From Talpa occidentalis (taxonomy: Eukaryota; Chordata; Mammalia; Eulipotyphla; Talpidae), in contig NW_023605083.1 of the NCBI RefSeq assembly GCF_014898055.3, positions 93,583,483 through 93,647,482 on the forward strand: a stretch of DNA of 64,000 bases, read 5' to 3'. Of this stretch, positions 20,930-32,699 are shown one piece after another. The notes under the pieces were generated by a model, which was given only the letters and a program-made list of their open reading frames with translations, was not told where the DNA came from and did not search any database. The position numbers were made by a program, and so were the translations under genes. How positions within the stretch are numbered: the first letter of the stretch is position 1; every line of letters begins with the position of its first letter.

Positions 20930-22085
20930 CCATAAAATGGGAAAATGACAGTCTTTTCAACAAATAGTGGAGACAGATGTCCACACATAACAGATGTTCA
21001 CATGCAAAAGACAGAAACTAGACTTCCTTCTCACACCATTTACAAAAATTAATTCCAAATAGGTCAAAGTTCTAAATGTAACAGCTAAAACTAGAAAGCG
21101 CTTAGAAGATTTTCACGTATGAAAATCTTCATGACCTTGGATGAGGCAATAGTTCCTTAAGTATGCTAACAAAAGCACAGGCATAAAAGGAAAAAATAAA
21201 GTAGACGTCATCAAAATTTAAAACTTTTATGTTTCAAAGGACAGCAGTAAAAAAATGAAAAGACAACCCACAGAATGGGAGAAAAAAAATTTCAAATCAT
21301 ATAGTACAGGTTTCTACCACTATCTGAAAGCAGAGCATGTCTATAAAAACCTTTCATAAGCCAAAATGGCAAAAAACAAAGAATTACCATTAATTTATAT
21401 GGATATATTTTTGATCATTCCCAGACCCAAACAAAACAACTGCCAAATCATACCAAACAATACAGAAAACCAAAATAACACAAGTAGTAAAAACAGGAAC
21501 GCTATGATAAATACATAGCCTGGACACAACAGCTCTTGGGAAGGAGCTTGTGGGGTCGCTTTTGGTGGTTCAGGGAGCAGGCTGCTTCTAGAATGTCTGT
21601 TGCAAAACCAACACTGACAGTTTTTGCTTTTTTTGTCCTAATAGCAAAAATCCTCTTCAGAGATCAATCAGTTATCAAAAACAAGAGTGATGATCTCTCC
21701 TGAAAGTGTAGTGGTATAAGGGAACTTTTGAAAAGTAGGAGATACGCATGCACCTGATAGGGGAATTATATCTGGAATGTATAAAGAATGCTTTCAACTC
21801 ACTAATAAAAAGACATTGTTATTTAACAAAACAAGCAAAGGCTCTGAAAAGACCTTTTTCCAAAGAGAGAAGAACAGGCCGATAGGCATGTGAAAAGAAG
21901 TTCAACATCCTTACCCTTCAGGGAAATGCAAATCAAAACCATAATGAGATACTGCTTGACACCCACTAGAATATCTGCAAATAAAAAGAGAGTAGCAAGA
22001 ATTGGCAAGGATGTGGAGAAAGCAGACCTTCTTACAGGTGAGAAAACTGTAGGAGCTTTGGAAAATCCTAACAGATCCTTAAAGG
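20930..22085 (+). mobile_element. LINE-1 ORF2 3' fragment, split by the inverted-repeat transposon
   Basis: Left block 20930-21306 has L1 text 'aatgggaaaatgacagtctt', 'ttcaacaaatagtgg', 'taggtcaaagttctaaatgt' and 'aaatttcaaatcata'. The right block resumes at 21751 with 'ataggggaattatatctgga' and continues 'ccaaagagagaagaacaggc', 'gggaaatgcaaatcaaaacc', 'ataatgagatactgc' and 'ggcaaggatgtggagaaagc'. Joined, it is contiguous ORF2 sequence of an old L1; frames are broken. The transposon at 21307-21750 is therefore younger than this L1. Confidence 0.85.
21307..21750 (+). mobile_element. TIR transposon copy 2, nested in L1
   Basis: Opens 'caggtttctaccactatctg' with TA immediately to the left. It ends 'gaaaagtaggagatacgcat' followed by G and a mutated TA (CA). 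Shared interior blocks include 'agccaaaatggcaaaaaaca', 'attaccattaatttatatgg' and 'aactgccaaatcataccaaa'. 444 bp, similar to copies at 13720 and 24104. Confidence 0.85.
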
Positions 22086-23570
22086 GTTAAACATGGTTAC
22101 CATGTGCTCTTCGACCCCATGAGTACGAGTATACCACACACAGCTGATCACACACATCATCCAAGTCTCTGTCTACACAGCCTTGATTCAATCTCTACAT
22201 GGGCTCACATTCAAAGAAATCTCATTCTAGCAACCAGAAATTATATTAAAAGCAATTTGATCTTTAACTAAAGTCTTTTTAAAAAAGTGTGATGGCAGCT
22301 TCATTCATAAGATGCAGCAAAATTTAAGATCCTCTTCTCTCTTCAATCTGACGCACAAGCATTGCAGCTGTCCCCACATCTTCCTCCTCCCTTTCTCCAA
22401 ACAACTTTAAACTCCTCCCAACCCTCTGCTACTTGGGTCTCACTCCTCTCAGACATCCTTCTTCAGAGAGACGGCAGACAACTTGTACACACATCTTCAA
22501 ATTCAACCTTTCTCTTTCCTTCATGAAAGCACCCTTCCAGATCATTCCAACTCCGTCCCTCTGCCCATTACTCAGATTTGATTGTCCACACGAAGGCGAG
22601 GGACTAGGTCAGCCAGAGAGAGTTCTCCTAAACCCAAAATGCAGGGAGCAGCTACAAGCAGTCCATCACACTCTGCTGGTTTACGTTTGTTTATTTTTAA
22701 CGTGTGCTTTCCTGCCTTCACGTGGTATGAATAAGCCAGGCAGTCAGGCAGGCACAATACGTTCCTTTTCTTTTCTATCCACCCACAGCTCTGGTACCAC
22801 CTCCCGAGCTCCATGCCCAGTGAACAGGCAAGATATAGTGTGGACACCCGCAGGCCTCAGAGCTGAGAGGTGGTGGTGGTGATGGGGGGGACCCGCCAGC
22901 CAGGGAGGGGAGGGGTACTTGCAATCATCAGGGTTGAATGCCTAAGCTCTGGAAGGAAATATATTTTCAGCAGAAGATCAAAGGAAGGAACACTAGCAGA
23001 AAACAGTGGGAAAGACTTGGAGCTGTAATATTTAAGGCAAGATGAGATATTTTCATGTTCAGAGTCGGGAAAAGAGTTTAAAGGGCAAGGATGTAAATTA
23101 ACAAGTTGGCCTACTGGAGCACAAGGGTGGGGTATGGCCTGTAACAGCACAAAGGACTGTCTGAAGGAGGACTAGACACCCTGAATTAAAGCCAATGCCT
23201 CCCAAAAAACATTGTCTGTCTTTTATTAATTAATCTCGATGTCACCCATGACTATCCTATGACTAACAACAATGTGACTGGGGAGTGGGTGTGGGGCCAC
23301 TTCCTCCGTGGATCAGATCAAACCGTGGCATGTGTCTTCGGACTTGGCCTCAGAACAGGATTTCTCCTGGGGACAGCCAAATCCCCTTAGTTTTTGTCTC
23401 CTAGTCCGGTCAGAGGCCTGCAAGTGGCTTGGGTCTTCAGAGTTTCTCCCAATTCAGCACAATGTTGCTGTGCAAAACGCAAGCCAGGTTTCCAAACACT
23501 GTGAAAGGGTGGCTGACACATTTTCTTTTGACAGGAAGAGCTAAGTAGCTGTATCTAAGGTGAGACTTTC
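22086..23570. other. Mostly unannotated, possibly L2-derived in part
   Basis: 22320-22900 has the pyrimidine-rich flavour of L2 3' ends but no secure match. 22867-22916 is a G-rich run ('ggtggtggtggtgatggggg') with quadruplex-forming potential. No gene recognised. Confidence 0.35.
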
Positions 23571-23579
23571 AATAAATCC

Positions 23580-24690
23580 TGTCAGTGTCTCCTTCAAAAT
23601 GGACCCCAAATCCAACTCTTCTCATTACACTTCCATAGATGAGCTGCCAATGCTCAGGCCTTTGTGCCTCAACTCCTAAGTAGCTTCAATCCATTCTCCA
23701 GACTGATGTTTTAGGACAGGAAACCTGATTGTGCTACTCACAGGTCACAATTCTCCAATGGCTTCTCTTTACGCTCAAAAAATGAGTCCCTTTGAGGACC
23801 CCCAAGGTTCTGCATTAGCTGACCTCCTTGACCTCTCAGACTCCAAGCCCTCTCCTGCCTGCTCACCCAACTCAAATTGTACTGGCATCGCTGCCATACC
23901 TCAGGGCCTTTGTACTTGTTGTTACCACTGCCTGGAGCATTCTTCTCTCAGATCTCCACATAGCTCAACCCCCCTCTTCATTTAGTTCTGTCACCTCAAA
24001 CAGAGGCCCTCCTTGACTAAACCTCCTTCCAACCCACCTCACTCTCTATCCCCTCTCCCTGCTTTATAAATCATCATACTATTTATCACTTACCAGGAAC
24101 ATGCAGGTTTCCCCTGCTATCTGGAAGTACAGTGTTCCTATGAAACCTCTCAGAATCTGAGATAATGTAAAGCAAAGAAGCAATTACCATTCATTTATAG
24201 GAAAAAAATTTTGAGTCTTCCCAGACCCAACAAATAACCTACCCAGTCATACCAAAGAAGACATAAAATCTAGAATAATACTCCCAGGTAGTAAAAGCAG
24301 AAAGGACATGATAAATACACAATCTTTAGAAAATAGTTCCAGGGAAGGAGCTGGCAGGGTCACACGCTGCTAGGGGTGTCTGCTGCCTCCATGACAGCTG
24401 CTGCAAAACACAGACACTGTTTTTGCTTTTTACCTTTTGTCATATAAAATAAGTCAAAATCCTCTTCAGATTCATTTGGTTAGTGAAAACAGGTACTAAT
24501 GTAGGACTTTCATAAAAGCAAAGTGGCACAACACAAACTTTCAAAAAGTGGGAGATGCCTGTACATGGACATGTTCATCTGTTTACTGGAATGTGAACTC
24601 CACGCACGGGGACTGGTCTACTTTGTTTACTGTTGTGTTCCTAGTGTCTGGGACAATTCCCAGCACATTGCAGTTATTCAATGAATATCA
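23580..24690 (+). repeat. LINE-2 3' end, split by TIR transposon copy 3
   Basis: The left part has 'caggaaacctgattgtgcta', 'caattctccaatggcttctc', 'cctcagggcctttgtacttg' and 'gcctggagcattcttctctc'. The right part resumes after the transposon with 'ggaatgtgaactccacgcac', 'tctactttgtttactgttgt' and 'ttattcaatgaatatcattg', the classic L2 tail ('tagaatgtaagctccatgagggca...caataaatatttg'). No open frame remains. Confidence 0.85.
24104..24561 (+). mobile_element. TIR transposon copy 3, nested in L2
   Basis: Opens 'caggtttcccctgctatctg' followed by GAAGTACAG. Ends 'ttcaaaaagtgggagatgcc' followed by TG and then TA. 458 bp. Blocks shared with the other copies include 'gcaattaccattcatttata', 'ttcccagacccaacaaataa' and 'cataaaagcaaagtggcaca'. 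Confidence 0.87.
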
Positions 24691-25259
24691 TTGGCTGGAG
24701 AAAGTGGATTCTTGGTTGACAACAAATGGATTCTTGTTTGATGATGGTACAATAAATAGGATCGTGTTCCCCCTCATTCTATATGTTTTTCACGATTCTT
24801 TTACAGATGGCAAAGTATTTAAATAAATGCAGAGGAAGAAACTTGGCTTACTGTTACCCTTCCAAACTAGTAAGAAGGGAGGGAAAACTGAACTATGTCC
24901 ATTTTAAAGTAGAGATACATGGATGTGGGGTATTTGTTACAGGAAATAATGAAATGTTCTCTTCTGTCCAAGGCCAAGTTTGTAAATCAAGAACCAAACT
25001 AAAACTGGAATCCAACTTTCCAGTCACTCTGTCCTTTGCTCTCTCCACCAAGTTGTCTCTTTCAATAGTCTGTCCTTCTATTAATTTATGAATATGGTTT
25101 AATCACATTAATATTTTAAATGAAAATGAAAAGTGAAAAAGCTTAGGCTCAACTTGAGAGATGCTGAAAAACATCCTTTGATAAAAATCCACATCTATTT
25201 GTATCTTCAAAACCACCTCTCCTTGGTATCAGGACCAGCCTAGTCATATACTCTCCATG
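24691..25259. other. Unannotated AT-rich stretch
   Basis: Around 24840-25090 there is an L2/MIR-like ring ('gtctgtccttctattaattt'), but nothing secure. Confidence 0.35.
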
Positions 25260-25560
25260 AGGACACAGCAAAACACACATAAAAAAGACATTAAAATGCT
25301 AAATAGAAAATATAAATGCTATCTAAAACCAACAGCCAGCATCAGAGTTATATGGAAACTCCCCCAAGGAATTCTCATTATAGACAGAATATGACTATTT
25401 ATTAACATCCTTCTGGAACTATATATCATCAATAACCAATTTAAAAACATAATTAAATTCCATTCACAGTAACAAGAAGAAATATCAACTTCCAAGGAAA
25501 TGGACTTAATGCAGGCAATCATATATAAGCCCTATGTGAAGAAGTCATTTATAAGAAGCC
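25260..25560 (+). mobile_element. Decayed LINE-1 ORF2 fragment
   Basis: 'attccattcacagtaacaag' and 'aaggaaatggacttaatgca' correspond to the ORF2 passage usually written 'cccatttacaatagcaacaa...aggaataaacttaacc'. Flanking sequence is compatible with the upstream ORF2 region. Confidence 0.5.
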
Positions 25561-26301
25561 ATTTATTGAGGAGATGCAGTGAAACTTAATTATGTTCCTG
25601 ATGTATGTCAAGTGCTATGCAAGGGAAGATCTCTTATGGGAGGTTCAGGAGCAAAGGGAGACACTTGACATTCTTGGTTCCATTCAATCCTTCCAATTCA
25701 TAACCCTTTGTAAAGAGGGTGTTAGTGTTATAACTCCCCCTTCCTGGAAGAGTCACTCGTTAGATACATTCCCCAAATTTAGATCATTCTGACATCCAAC
25801 TCAGTTGTCTTCCTACCAGCTCACCAAACCTTCTGCTCATAGGATGAAGTTCTAATGTGTCAACCTAGCTAGGCTGAGTATCAACTCCCAGAAATCATTT
25901 TCTTGTATGCTCTGATCAGGGTGGGCCATAAGAAGACAATCCCTGGGAGATATGGAGAATGACAGGAACGCATCAGTACCTTGCAGCCCATGCATGTTGT
26001 TGATAGGCTGACTGGCCTCATTTGCACAAAGCACCTGCCAGGTGCAACTGTTCTATACATCCTCAGATCCTCCTTCACCTGCTCAATTCCTGAGTCAGGA
26101 AGTGTGGTCTGCTCCATGACTTGCAAGACACCCACACCACAAGGTCTGAGACAACTTTAGTTCATCCTTATGGGGATCCAGTTCACCACCTACCCTTCTT
26201 GGGCTTCAAGTTCCAGCATTAGGTGTGGAGATGACAGCCTAACAGACTGCTTAGCCAGTCCCGCAACAGCAGATGGCCGAGTCCCTGTAAAAGTTCTTTT
26301 T
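25561..26301. other. Unannotated; possible old LTR near 25850-26150
   Basis: 'aatgtgtcaacctagctagg' followed by 'ctgagtatcaactcccagaa' has the look of MaLR/ERVL LTR text, but I cannot assign it. Confidence 0.3.
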
Positions 26302-26612
26302 AAAATGTATGCATCTGAGCCTCCCTGGTGGCACAAGGGGTTAAGAACCGCACTATAAAGCAATCCGCAGCCTCTGCAGCACGAGTTTGATCCCCAGCCT
26401 GCCAGGGAGCAACCCACATGGCGCAGCAGACCTCTCCTGTCTCTCCTGCTGCTCCCCTCAGCAGTGCATTTCAGTCTGTCTGCCTGTTCTGTTCCCTACC
26501 CTGTTTCTGGTGAATTCTCTCACCCCCCCTGCATCTCTGGCCTATACTCCAGCTCTTGTATGCATAAATAAATAAATCTGAAATAAATAAATAAATAAAA
26601 TGTATGCATCTG
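26302..26612 (+). mobile_element. SINE, subfamily A, 16-bp TSD 'aaaatgtatgcatctg'
   Basis: The body is 26318-26596, bounded by a perfect 16-bp direct repeat (26302-26317 and 26597-26612). The head is 'gcctccctggtggcacaagg'. The B-box region reads 'gagtttgatccccagcctgc'. The tail is a long (AAAT)n. The TSD contains TGTATGCATC, and the target lies at the edge of a TG-rich simple-repeat tract. Confidence 0.93.
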
Positions 26613-26990
26613 GGCATGTATGTGTATGTAAGTGTGGTTTTATGTTACCATCTGTATCTGTCTATACATGTGCATCTGTGTGTATCTGCATATATGTGTG
26701 CCTGTCTGTGAGTGTTTAGGGTTTGTGCACATGCATGTCCACATGTATGTGTTTTTATGGCTCCATGTGTGCACGTGTTCTTTACATTGCCACGTGTCTC
26801 TGTGTATACTTTGTCTGCATCTGTGTTTGTGTGCATCTGTGTGCATTGGGTTGGGTCTGTGTCCACGTAGGTATCCATCTGTCTCATGAATGTCAAGGCA
26901 GGTATGACCATATGGATGTGTGTATCTACACGTGTGTGCTTGCCTGAATCTATGTCTATGTGTGCACACCTATATCTACACATGCATCTT
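26597..26990. repeat. TG/TGTATG/TGTGTC-rich cryptic simple repeat
   Basis: About 390 bp dominated by TGTG, TGCATCTG, TGTATCTG and ATGTGTG motifs with no fixed period. It keeps long frames open on both strands (including most of a 265-codon minus frame at 26645-27442) because both strands are short of stop codons. That open frame is not evidence of a protein. Confidence 0.8.
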
Positions 26991-27649
26991 CTATGGTTCT
27001 GTTTCTCTGGTGGCAGCTGGCTGACATGGCTACTAAGGTGCTCCTCATCAGAAGGCCCCCTGGGTGGGCAGGTGCTCATGGAGTGGAGCCTCACTAATGA
27101 CGGAGATGAGATGTTGAAGGCTGGGGTGGTGGAAAACAGCAGAGACTCAAGTGTGTCACTCTGCACCTCCAGGATATACATTAAAGCAAAAAGAACTACA
27201 GCTATGTCCATGGCACTGCTGACACATGTGTCAAATGTGAAGGGCCCCACCACCCTGTTGTGTCTCAGTGGGTCACCCAACAGGGAGTGCACACACACCA
27301 GTAGTGCTGGGTGCTGAGCATGCTCCAGCCAGGCCCCTGAGAGGCACAGGGACTGTTCTGGAGAACCAGGGGGGCAGCCCCAGGGCACTGGCCCTGACTC
27401 ACCTCTGGAATTTCCTGCACTAGGAGGCTGTTCACAGGCCACAGCCAGGGGACATTACAGCCGCCATTTGAATGAGTGCCCTGGCAGCCTAAACAGACCC
27501 TCCAGAGAGCCCAGGGCAGGACCAAGCCCCTAATATCTGCAATCTGAATTCTACCCTCCAGAGAGCCCCCTGAAAGGATATTAAAGGGAAGGAGAAAGGG
27601 AGCAATGGAGGTGGTTACCCCAGACAGTTTGTTTAGCAGGACAGGGTTA
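26991..27649. other. Unannotated stretch
   Basis: On the minus strand an open frame reads SLLGDPLRHNRVVGPF and then a hydrophobic run, CVSSAMDIAVVLFALMYILEV. This could by chance look like a membrane segment. I recognise no family, and the left side merges into simple repeat. 'ggttctgtttctctggtggc' at 26995 resembles the edge of an old LTR/L1 in reverse. Confidence 0.3.
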
Positions 27650-27855
27650 GGGGCAGGCTTTGGTATCACAAAGACTCCAGGTCAAATTCCAGATCTGCTA
27701 GACACTAATCCGAGTGGCCTTGGGCAGCTTCCCACACCTCTCTGCATTGAATTCCTCACCTTGAAAATGTGTGATACTTTACCAGATAGTTGTGGAGCTA
27801 CTTAAAATGTAAAAATATATTTTATAGACTTGAATAAATGTTAGTTATTATTTTG
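27650..27855 (+). repeat. MIR SINE
   Basis: Readable over most of its length: 'tcacaaagactccaggtcaa', 'attccagatctgctagacac', 'gtggccttgggcagcttccc', 'cctcaccttgaaaatgtgtg' and the tail 'gaataaatgttagttattat'. Confidence 0.85.
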
Positions 27856-30800
27856 TTGAGATTATCACTTTCAGAATATTTTGTCATAGTCCACAGTAGA
27901 GAGGCAGTAAAAACTGTCTGAACAAATGGGGTAGAGGTATAAAGTCGTAGAGTAGTTACAAAGAGCGCTACTAGGATTAAAAGCAGTCTGCCAACCTTTC
28001 CAATGACCTGAGAAATAAAGCCAATAAAACAGACTATATAGTAAATATATAGTAACTGGATATTTTTAAATGGTTTAAAAAGAGAAAGTATAAAATTAAA
28101 ACACTAAAACCAACTACATTCTAAAGAGGGATATGCAGATGTCTCCAACATATTCCAGATGTATATATAAGTTATGATTGTTATTTTTTAATTCCACACA
28201 ACCCTGATCGAGCAGTACAGTCCTGCCTGGAATTGAGTAACAGGGTGTTTGCTTGAGCTGCCGAGGTCCCTATGTTGCAGCTCTAACTCCCGTACTTCAG
28301 GATGTGACAGCGTCTTTAAAGAGATAAGTAAGATAAAATGACAACACCAAAGTGTGCCCTAATCCAGTATGACAGGTTCCATTATTGGGGTCCTGCTCAA
28401 GGCTGAGGAATCTGCTGCTTGCCTGTCTGTGCTCCTCACGGTCCCTGAAACAGAGCCAGGAGTGGCTGTCACTATAGCCACCAACATGATGGCCACATGG
28501 CCCAGGAGCACAGACGGACCTCTACCCCATTCACGCCCAGCAACATCCCCAAGGGAAAGGCAACAACTCTGATTGGAGCATGACAGCTCTCAGGACGCAC
28601 TCTGGGAGGTTATCAGACCAGAACAAGTTCCACGCAAAGTTGTGAGATGGCAGAACCACTAACATCATGGGACAAAGGAGCTGCCACCACCTAACTCAGA
28701 TCTAGGACACTGAAATTCTAAGAGTTAGTCTTGCTTTAGGCTGGAAGAGACAGATACGACTGGCCCGATGATAAGCTCCTATTTGCCTTCTGACCAGAAT
28801 CCCTTGAACACCACACCCATAGGCAGGGATGGGCAATTGGATGAGGAAAGAGGAAAGCAGAGGACAGAAGCCACTTGGCACCAAAGATCATGAGTGTTTC
28901 CTGGAGGGTTATAGCCAGTTTCCAAAAAAGAACCTCTCAACTATGTCTGGGTCACCCCCAGGCAGAAGGTGAAAGACCAACAGAAAACCCACAGCCACAT
29001 CTGGCAGAGAGCCTCTCTCAGCTTATGACTGCAAATGCCCTGGTGTCTGGGGCTGTCTTCCAGGGGCACTGGAACAAGAAGCACTGCAACAGCAGAGTGG
29101 CAGGAATGCTCAAATGTGCATCTAAAGGGAAGCAAACAAACCACCTCTGTAAATCAGAGAAGCGCTGGCAAGGCATAAGGGAAAATAAGTGAAGTCCCAC
29201 ATTCCTCTGTGTATGCCAGGTGCAGGGTTGTCCATGTGAAAGATGCCCACGCAAGTTCAGGAAATGGGTAAGACTGAAAGGGTCCTCCAGTCCCATTGTT
29301 AGAAATTTAGTTCATGGGAAGAGGCAATGGAGGTTTGGAAAAAATCTCACAGGCCATAGAATCAGATGCCACAGCCCCATCAGACCCTACGGACTGCCCT
29401 ATTCAGTATGGAGGTTAATTGACATCCCTGGCCCTGGCACCAGGCTCTGCATTCTTACAGGTGTAACAGCCCAACGCACAGCCTGACCTGGCATAGGGAA
29501 GAGGAGCAGGGGCATCTTCTGTTCTTGCACACACCATAGCTGCTGCTGGCAGCTTGAGAGGATTTTTGTTTTGCAAAAGCTGGGTCAGGAGTGGACAGAG
29601 GACTTTAGAGGTCAGGATGGCCAGCTAGGCAGTCAGCACCTGGTACAGCTAGACCCTCATAAAGGAAAGCCACCCTGCAACCCTTAGAGGGGATTAACCC
29701 AGGAGCAAAGCCCCAGGTTCAGTGAAGTGGAGAGCTATACTCTTTTGTCTGTGTAGAGCCAAGAAGATCCTCATCAACACTAACAAAGTGCCTTCATGGG
29801 AAGGGGCAGAGCATGCATCCCAGGCTCTTTGGACCAGCAGGACCTGTCACAGAAGCCCTGTGTCTGCACCAATGGCACCTCAGGGACATGAGGACTGCAG
29901 ACGGCAAATTCAGAAACACTACCCACGTGCACGCAGCAGGCAAAGGAGGTGTCTGGAATCCCCAAGCTCAGGATGCCCACTTAGACAATCACCCCAACCA
30001 GCTCCAACAAAATATCAAGATGTCCTAAACTCTAGGAACTGAGGTCGATGAATCCAGGTTTAGAAGATATTTGTGACCAAACCATATAGTTATGACCCAA
30101 GCTAGTGGCAAATGGAAAGGAAGGACAGAATGTTCTACCCACACCAGCCCACCAACCCACCTCCCAGAGGCAATCCTAGACAAGAAGATGCAAAGAAATC
30201 CCTGAGAGTGGGTTGTGGCCACCTTCTGAATTGTTATTTATTTTCACATCTTTCTTTGCAAATCAAAAATCCTCTCAAGAGACGGAGTAAATTCTCTAGA
30301 GCCTCAGTACTCAAAGCGGGGAACAGAGCCCGCCTCATAGGGGACTGGCCAGAAATACAGGTTCCCTGGCCCTTAGGGTGTCACTGTGGCTTTGCGACAC
30401 TGTGGCTGGAAACAGACCACATCGATATGACAGGACAGTCACTTAAAGAACATCTGTGGTTAGACAACAGAAATTAGTTATTTTAGGACCAGCTATATCT
30501 GAAGCTGGGTTCCTTGGGCATGCTCAATGGAGATTTACCGATTAAGTCAGGAATTTCCATAAGTAAGGAGGAAGCCAAAAAGCCTTCTTCAATGGCTTAG
30601 TCACTGCGTTTATTTAACTTTATTTTTAATGTGTTAATGGCAAAATATTTATCCATACCTACCCAATGAGCTTTAAAACATTTTAAAGCATTCTGTTCCT
30701 CATACTTGTACAAGATCTACTATGTGTCTGGTTTTAGGCTTGTGAATAAAATAGGTGTCTTCACAATTCCAGGCAAAGCCATAGCAGTGAGGTTTGGGTT

Positions 30801-31369
30801 TTTTTTTTGGGGGGGGGAGGGGAGTGTATGTGTCCATGTGTTCTATCTCAGTGAAGTATAAATACACAACTGTTTTTCTGAAACTTGCAAAAACTCTCAG
30901 ACAACCCTAATTAGGTTGATTTCTAAAGCAGGCAGACAAAAGGAAACATCCCCAAAGTTTCTGTTAATGGTTTTTGGTCCCACAGCTGAGCCTATCTACC
31001 ACTTTGGAATTTACTAGCTATTTAAAGTAATGGGAACATCTTTCTATTTCCTCCAATGGCTCAAAGTGAGACTCTGAGACCAGCCAAGTGGGGTGAGAAA
31101 TCTCACACACATAAACACAGAAAATACACTTGTGAAAACATAGTGGATGACTGTGTGTGTACACACGAGATGGAGTGGGGTACAGGCAGCCACCCCACTC
31201 TAATGCCAGCTAAGATTCTATTAAAGCTTCCCAACACCCAATTCAAACTGACCAACGTGAATGCAAAAAAAAAAAAAGAACACCTCAGAGAACATTTATC
31301 TAATTTATCTAGATTTTAGAAACCAGTGTGAACTCTGCCAAGAACACATTGAAAAAGAGCACAGAACTC
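27856..31369. other. Largely unannotated 3.5 kb
   Basis: No gene and little recognisable repeat. AT-rich at 27860-28200 and of mixed composition after that. Open frames of about 100 codons at 28875-29192, 29722-30042 and 30112-30477 have no recognised domain. 30789-30822 holds T10 then G9, a homopolymer pair. A poly-A run lies at 31266-31278. Confidence 0.35.
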
Positions 31370-31560
31370 CAAGGCAAAAGGTCTGAATGCTCCGTCTGTC
31401 CTTTACCAACCGACGCTTCCTAACCTGGAGCAAATCACAAATTCCAAGGCTCCTGTGTCATCAGCCATAAAATTGAGAAGAAGTAACTGCTTACCCAGCT
31501 CAAGGAACTGCTGTGAGCGTGGTCATATATAATGCATAGGAACTTCCCACAACGGGAATG
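31370..31560 (+). repeat. MIR SINE
   Basis: 'gcacagaactccaaggcaaa' then 'aacctggagcaaatcacaaa' and 'tgtgtcatcagccataaaat' followed by 'tgagaagaag' is MIR in order. Diverged. Confidence 0.6.
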
Positions 31561-32039
31561 AACTGTAAAGTCCATACAAATCTGAATTACTGCCGCAAAC
31601 AGGCATGTTCAGCTGAGGAGCTTGTAAAAACGGTTGTCAGAATTACCTGGTTTTGTGTGTTAACTATTTGGGTGCACTTTGGTGTTGGGGTCATTTTTGC
31701 AGGAGCTGTTTTACTGGTTTGAGTTAACCTGAACCCTTTTCCAACTCATCCCTCAGATGACCTTTTACTGATGCTTAATAAGCACCATGGGGGACCGCTG
31801 TATGCCCCATGTGCTCTGGATGGGACCCCTGCCTAGTATAAATCTCCAAGCCAACCTTCCATTCTAGAAGGTGGCCGCTTAGCAATGTCAGCTTCTACAG
31901 AAGAGGGCCCCTTTTTAAGGGCATACCATGTCCCATCTCATAGGATTTTAGAATAATAAACCAAGAAACAAAGATACCAAGTTGTATTTTTGCAACCTTC
32001 CATAAGTGACCTTTAAGGATTGGAAGCTAAAAACTGAGG
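31561..32039. other. Unannotated stretch
   Basis: AT-rich; nothing recognised. It lacks repeats and could be ordinary unique sequence. Confidence 0.35.
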
Positions 32040-32566
32040 AAAAGTTTGACAATTCCTCAACAAGTCAAGTGACCCCATAATTTCACTCCTAGCTATAAAG
32101 GCAAGAGAAATGAAAACAGAAGTCTACACAAAACTTGTACACAAAATTTGTCACAGCATTATTCTTAACAGCCCCAAACTGGAATCCACCCAAATATCCA
32201 TCCACTGGCGAGTGGATAAATAGTGTGTCCTACCCACAAGGATGGAATATTATTCTGTCATAAATAGGAACAAAGTACTGGCACGCGCTACAACATGGAT
32301 CCACCTTGAAGATATCATGCTAAGTATAGGACCAAACACAAAAGACCACATGGTGTTTGAGTCTATTTATATGAAATGCCACAAATAGACAGCTCCAGAG
32401 AGATAGTTGGTCAATGGTGGGCCAGGGTGGCCAGAGAGGGAATGACTGTAAATGGATAGGGGGTTTCTTTCTGGGGTGCTAGGAGTGCTTTAGAATTAAA
32501 GAGTGAACATACTTTGAGAGTAAATTTTATTTTATGTGGCTATCTCAATAAAAAGTAGCATAAAAA
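32040..32566 (+). mobile_element. Old LINE-1 (L1M) 3' end
   Basis: Standard L1M text: 'aattcctcaacaagtcaagt', 'agcattattcttaacagccc', 'catccactggcgagtggata', 'gatggaatattattctgtca', 'gtttgagtctatttatatga' and the terminal 'ctatctcaataaaaagtagc'. ORF2 end plus 3' UTR, broken frames. Confidence 0.88.
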
Positions 32567-32699
32567 CAAAGAGTTAGGAACAGTGGTTAACCAACTCATT
32601 AAGTTTTGGAAGGTCAGGCCTAATAGGAGTCATTCACTAATTCTCAAGAGAAAATCGGGTGTGACAGGCACATTTGATGTCCTCTTACCTTCAACAGCA

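Noticed and set aside
26645..27442. 265-codon minus-strand open frame
   Set aside because: About half lies in TG-rich simple repeat, where both strands lack stop codons. The remainder has one hydrophobic run but no recognisable family or gene structure.
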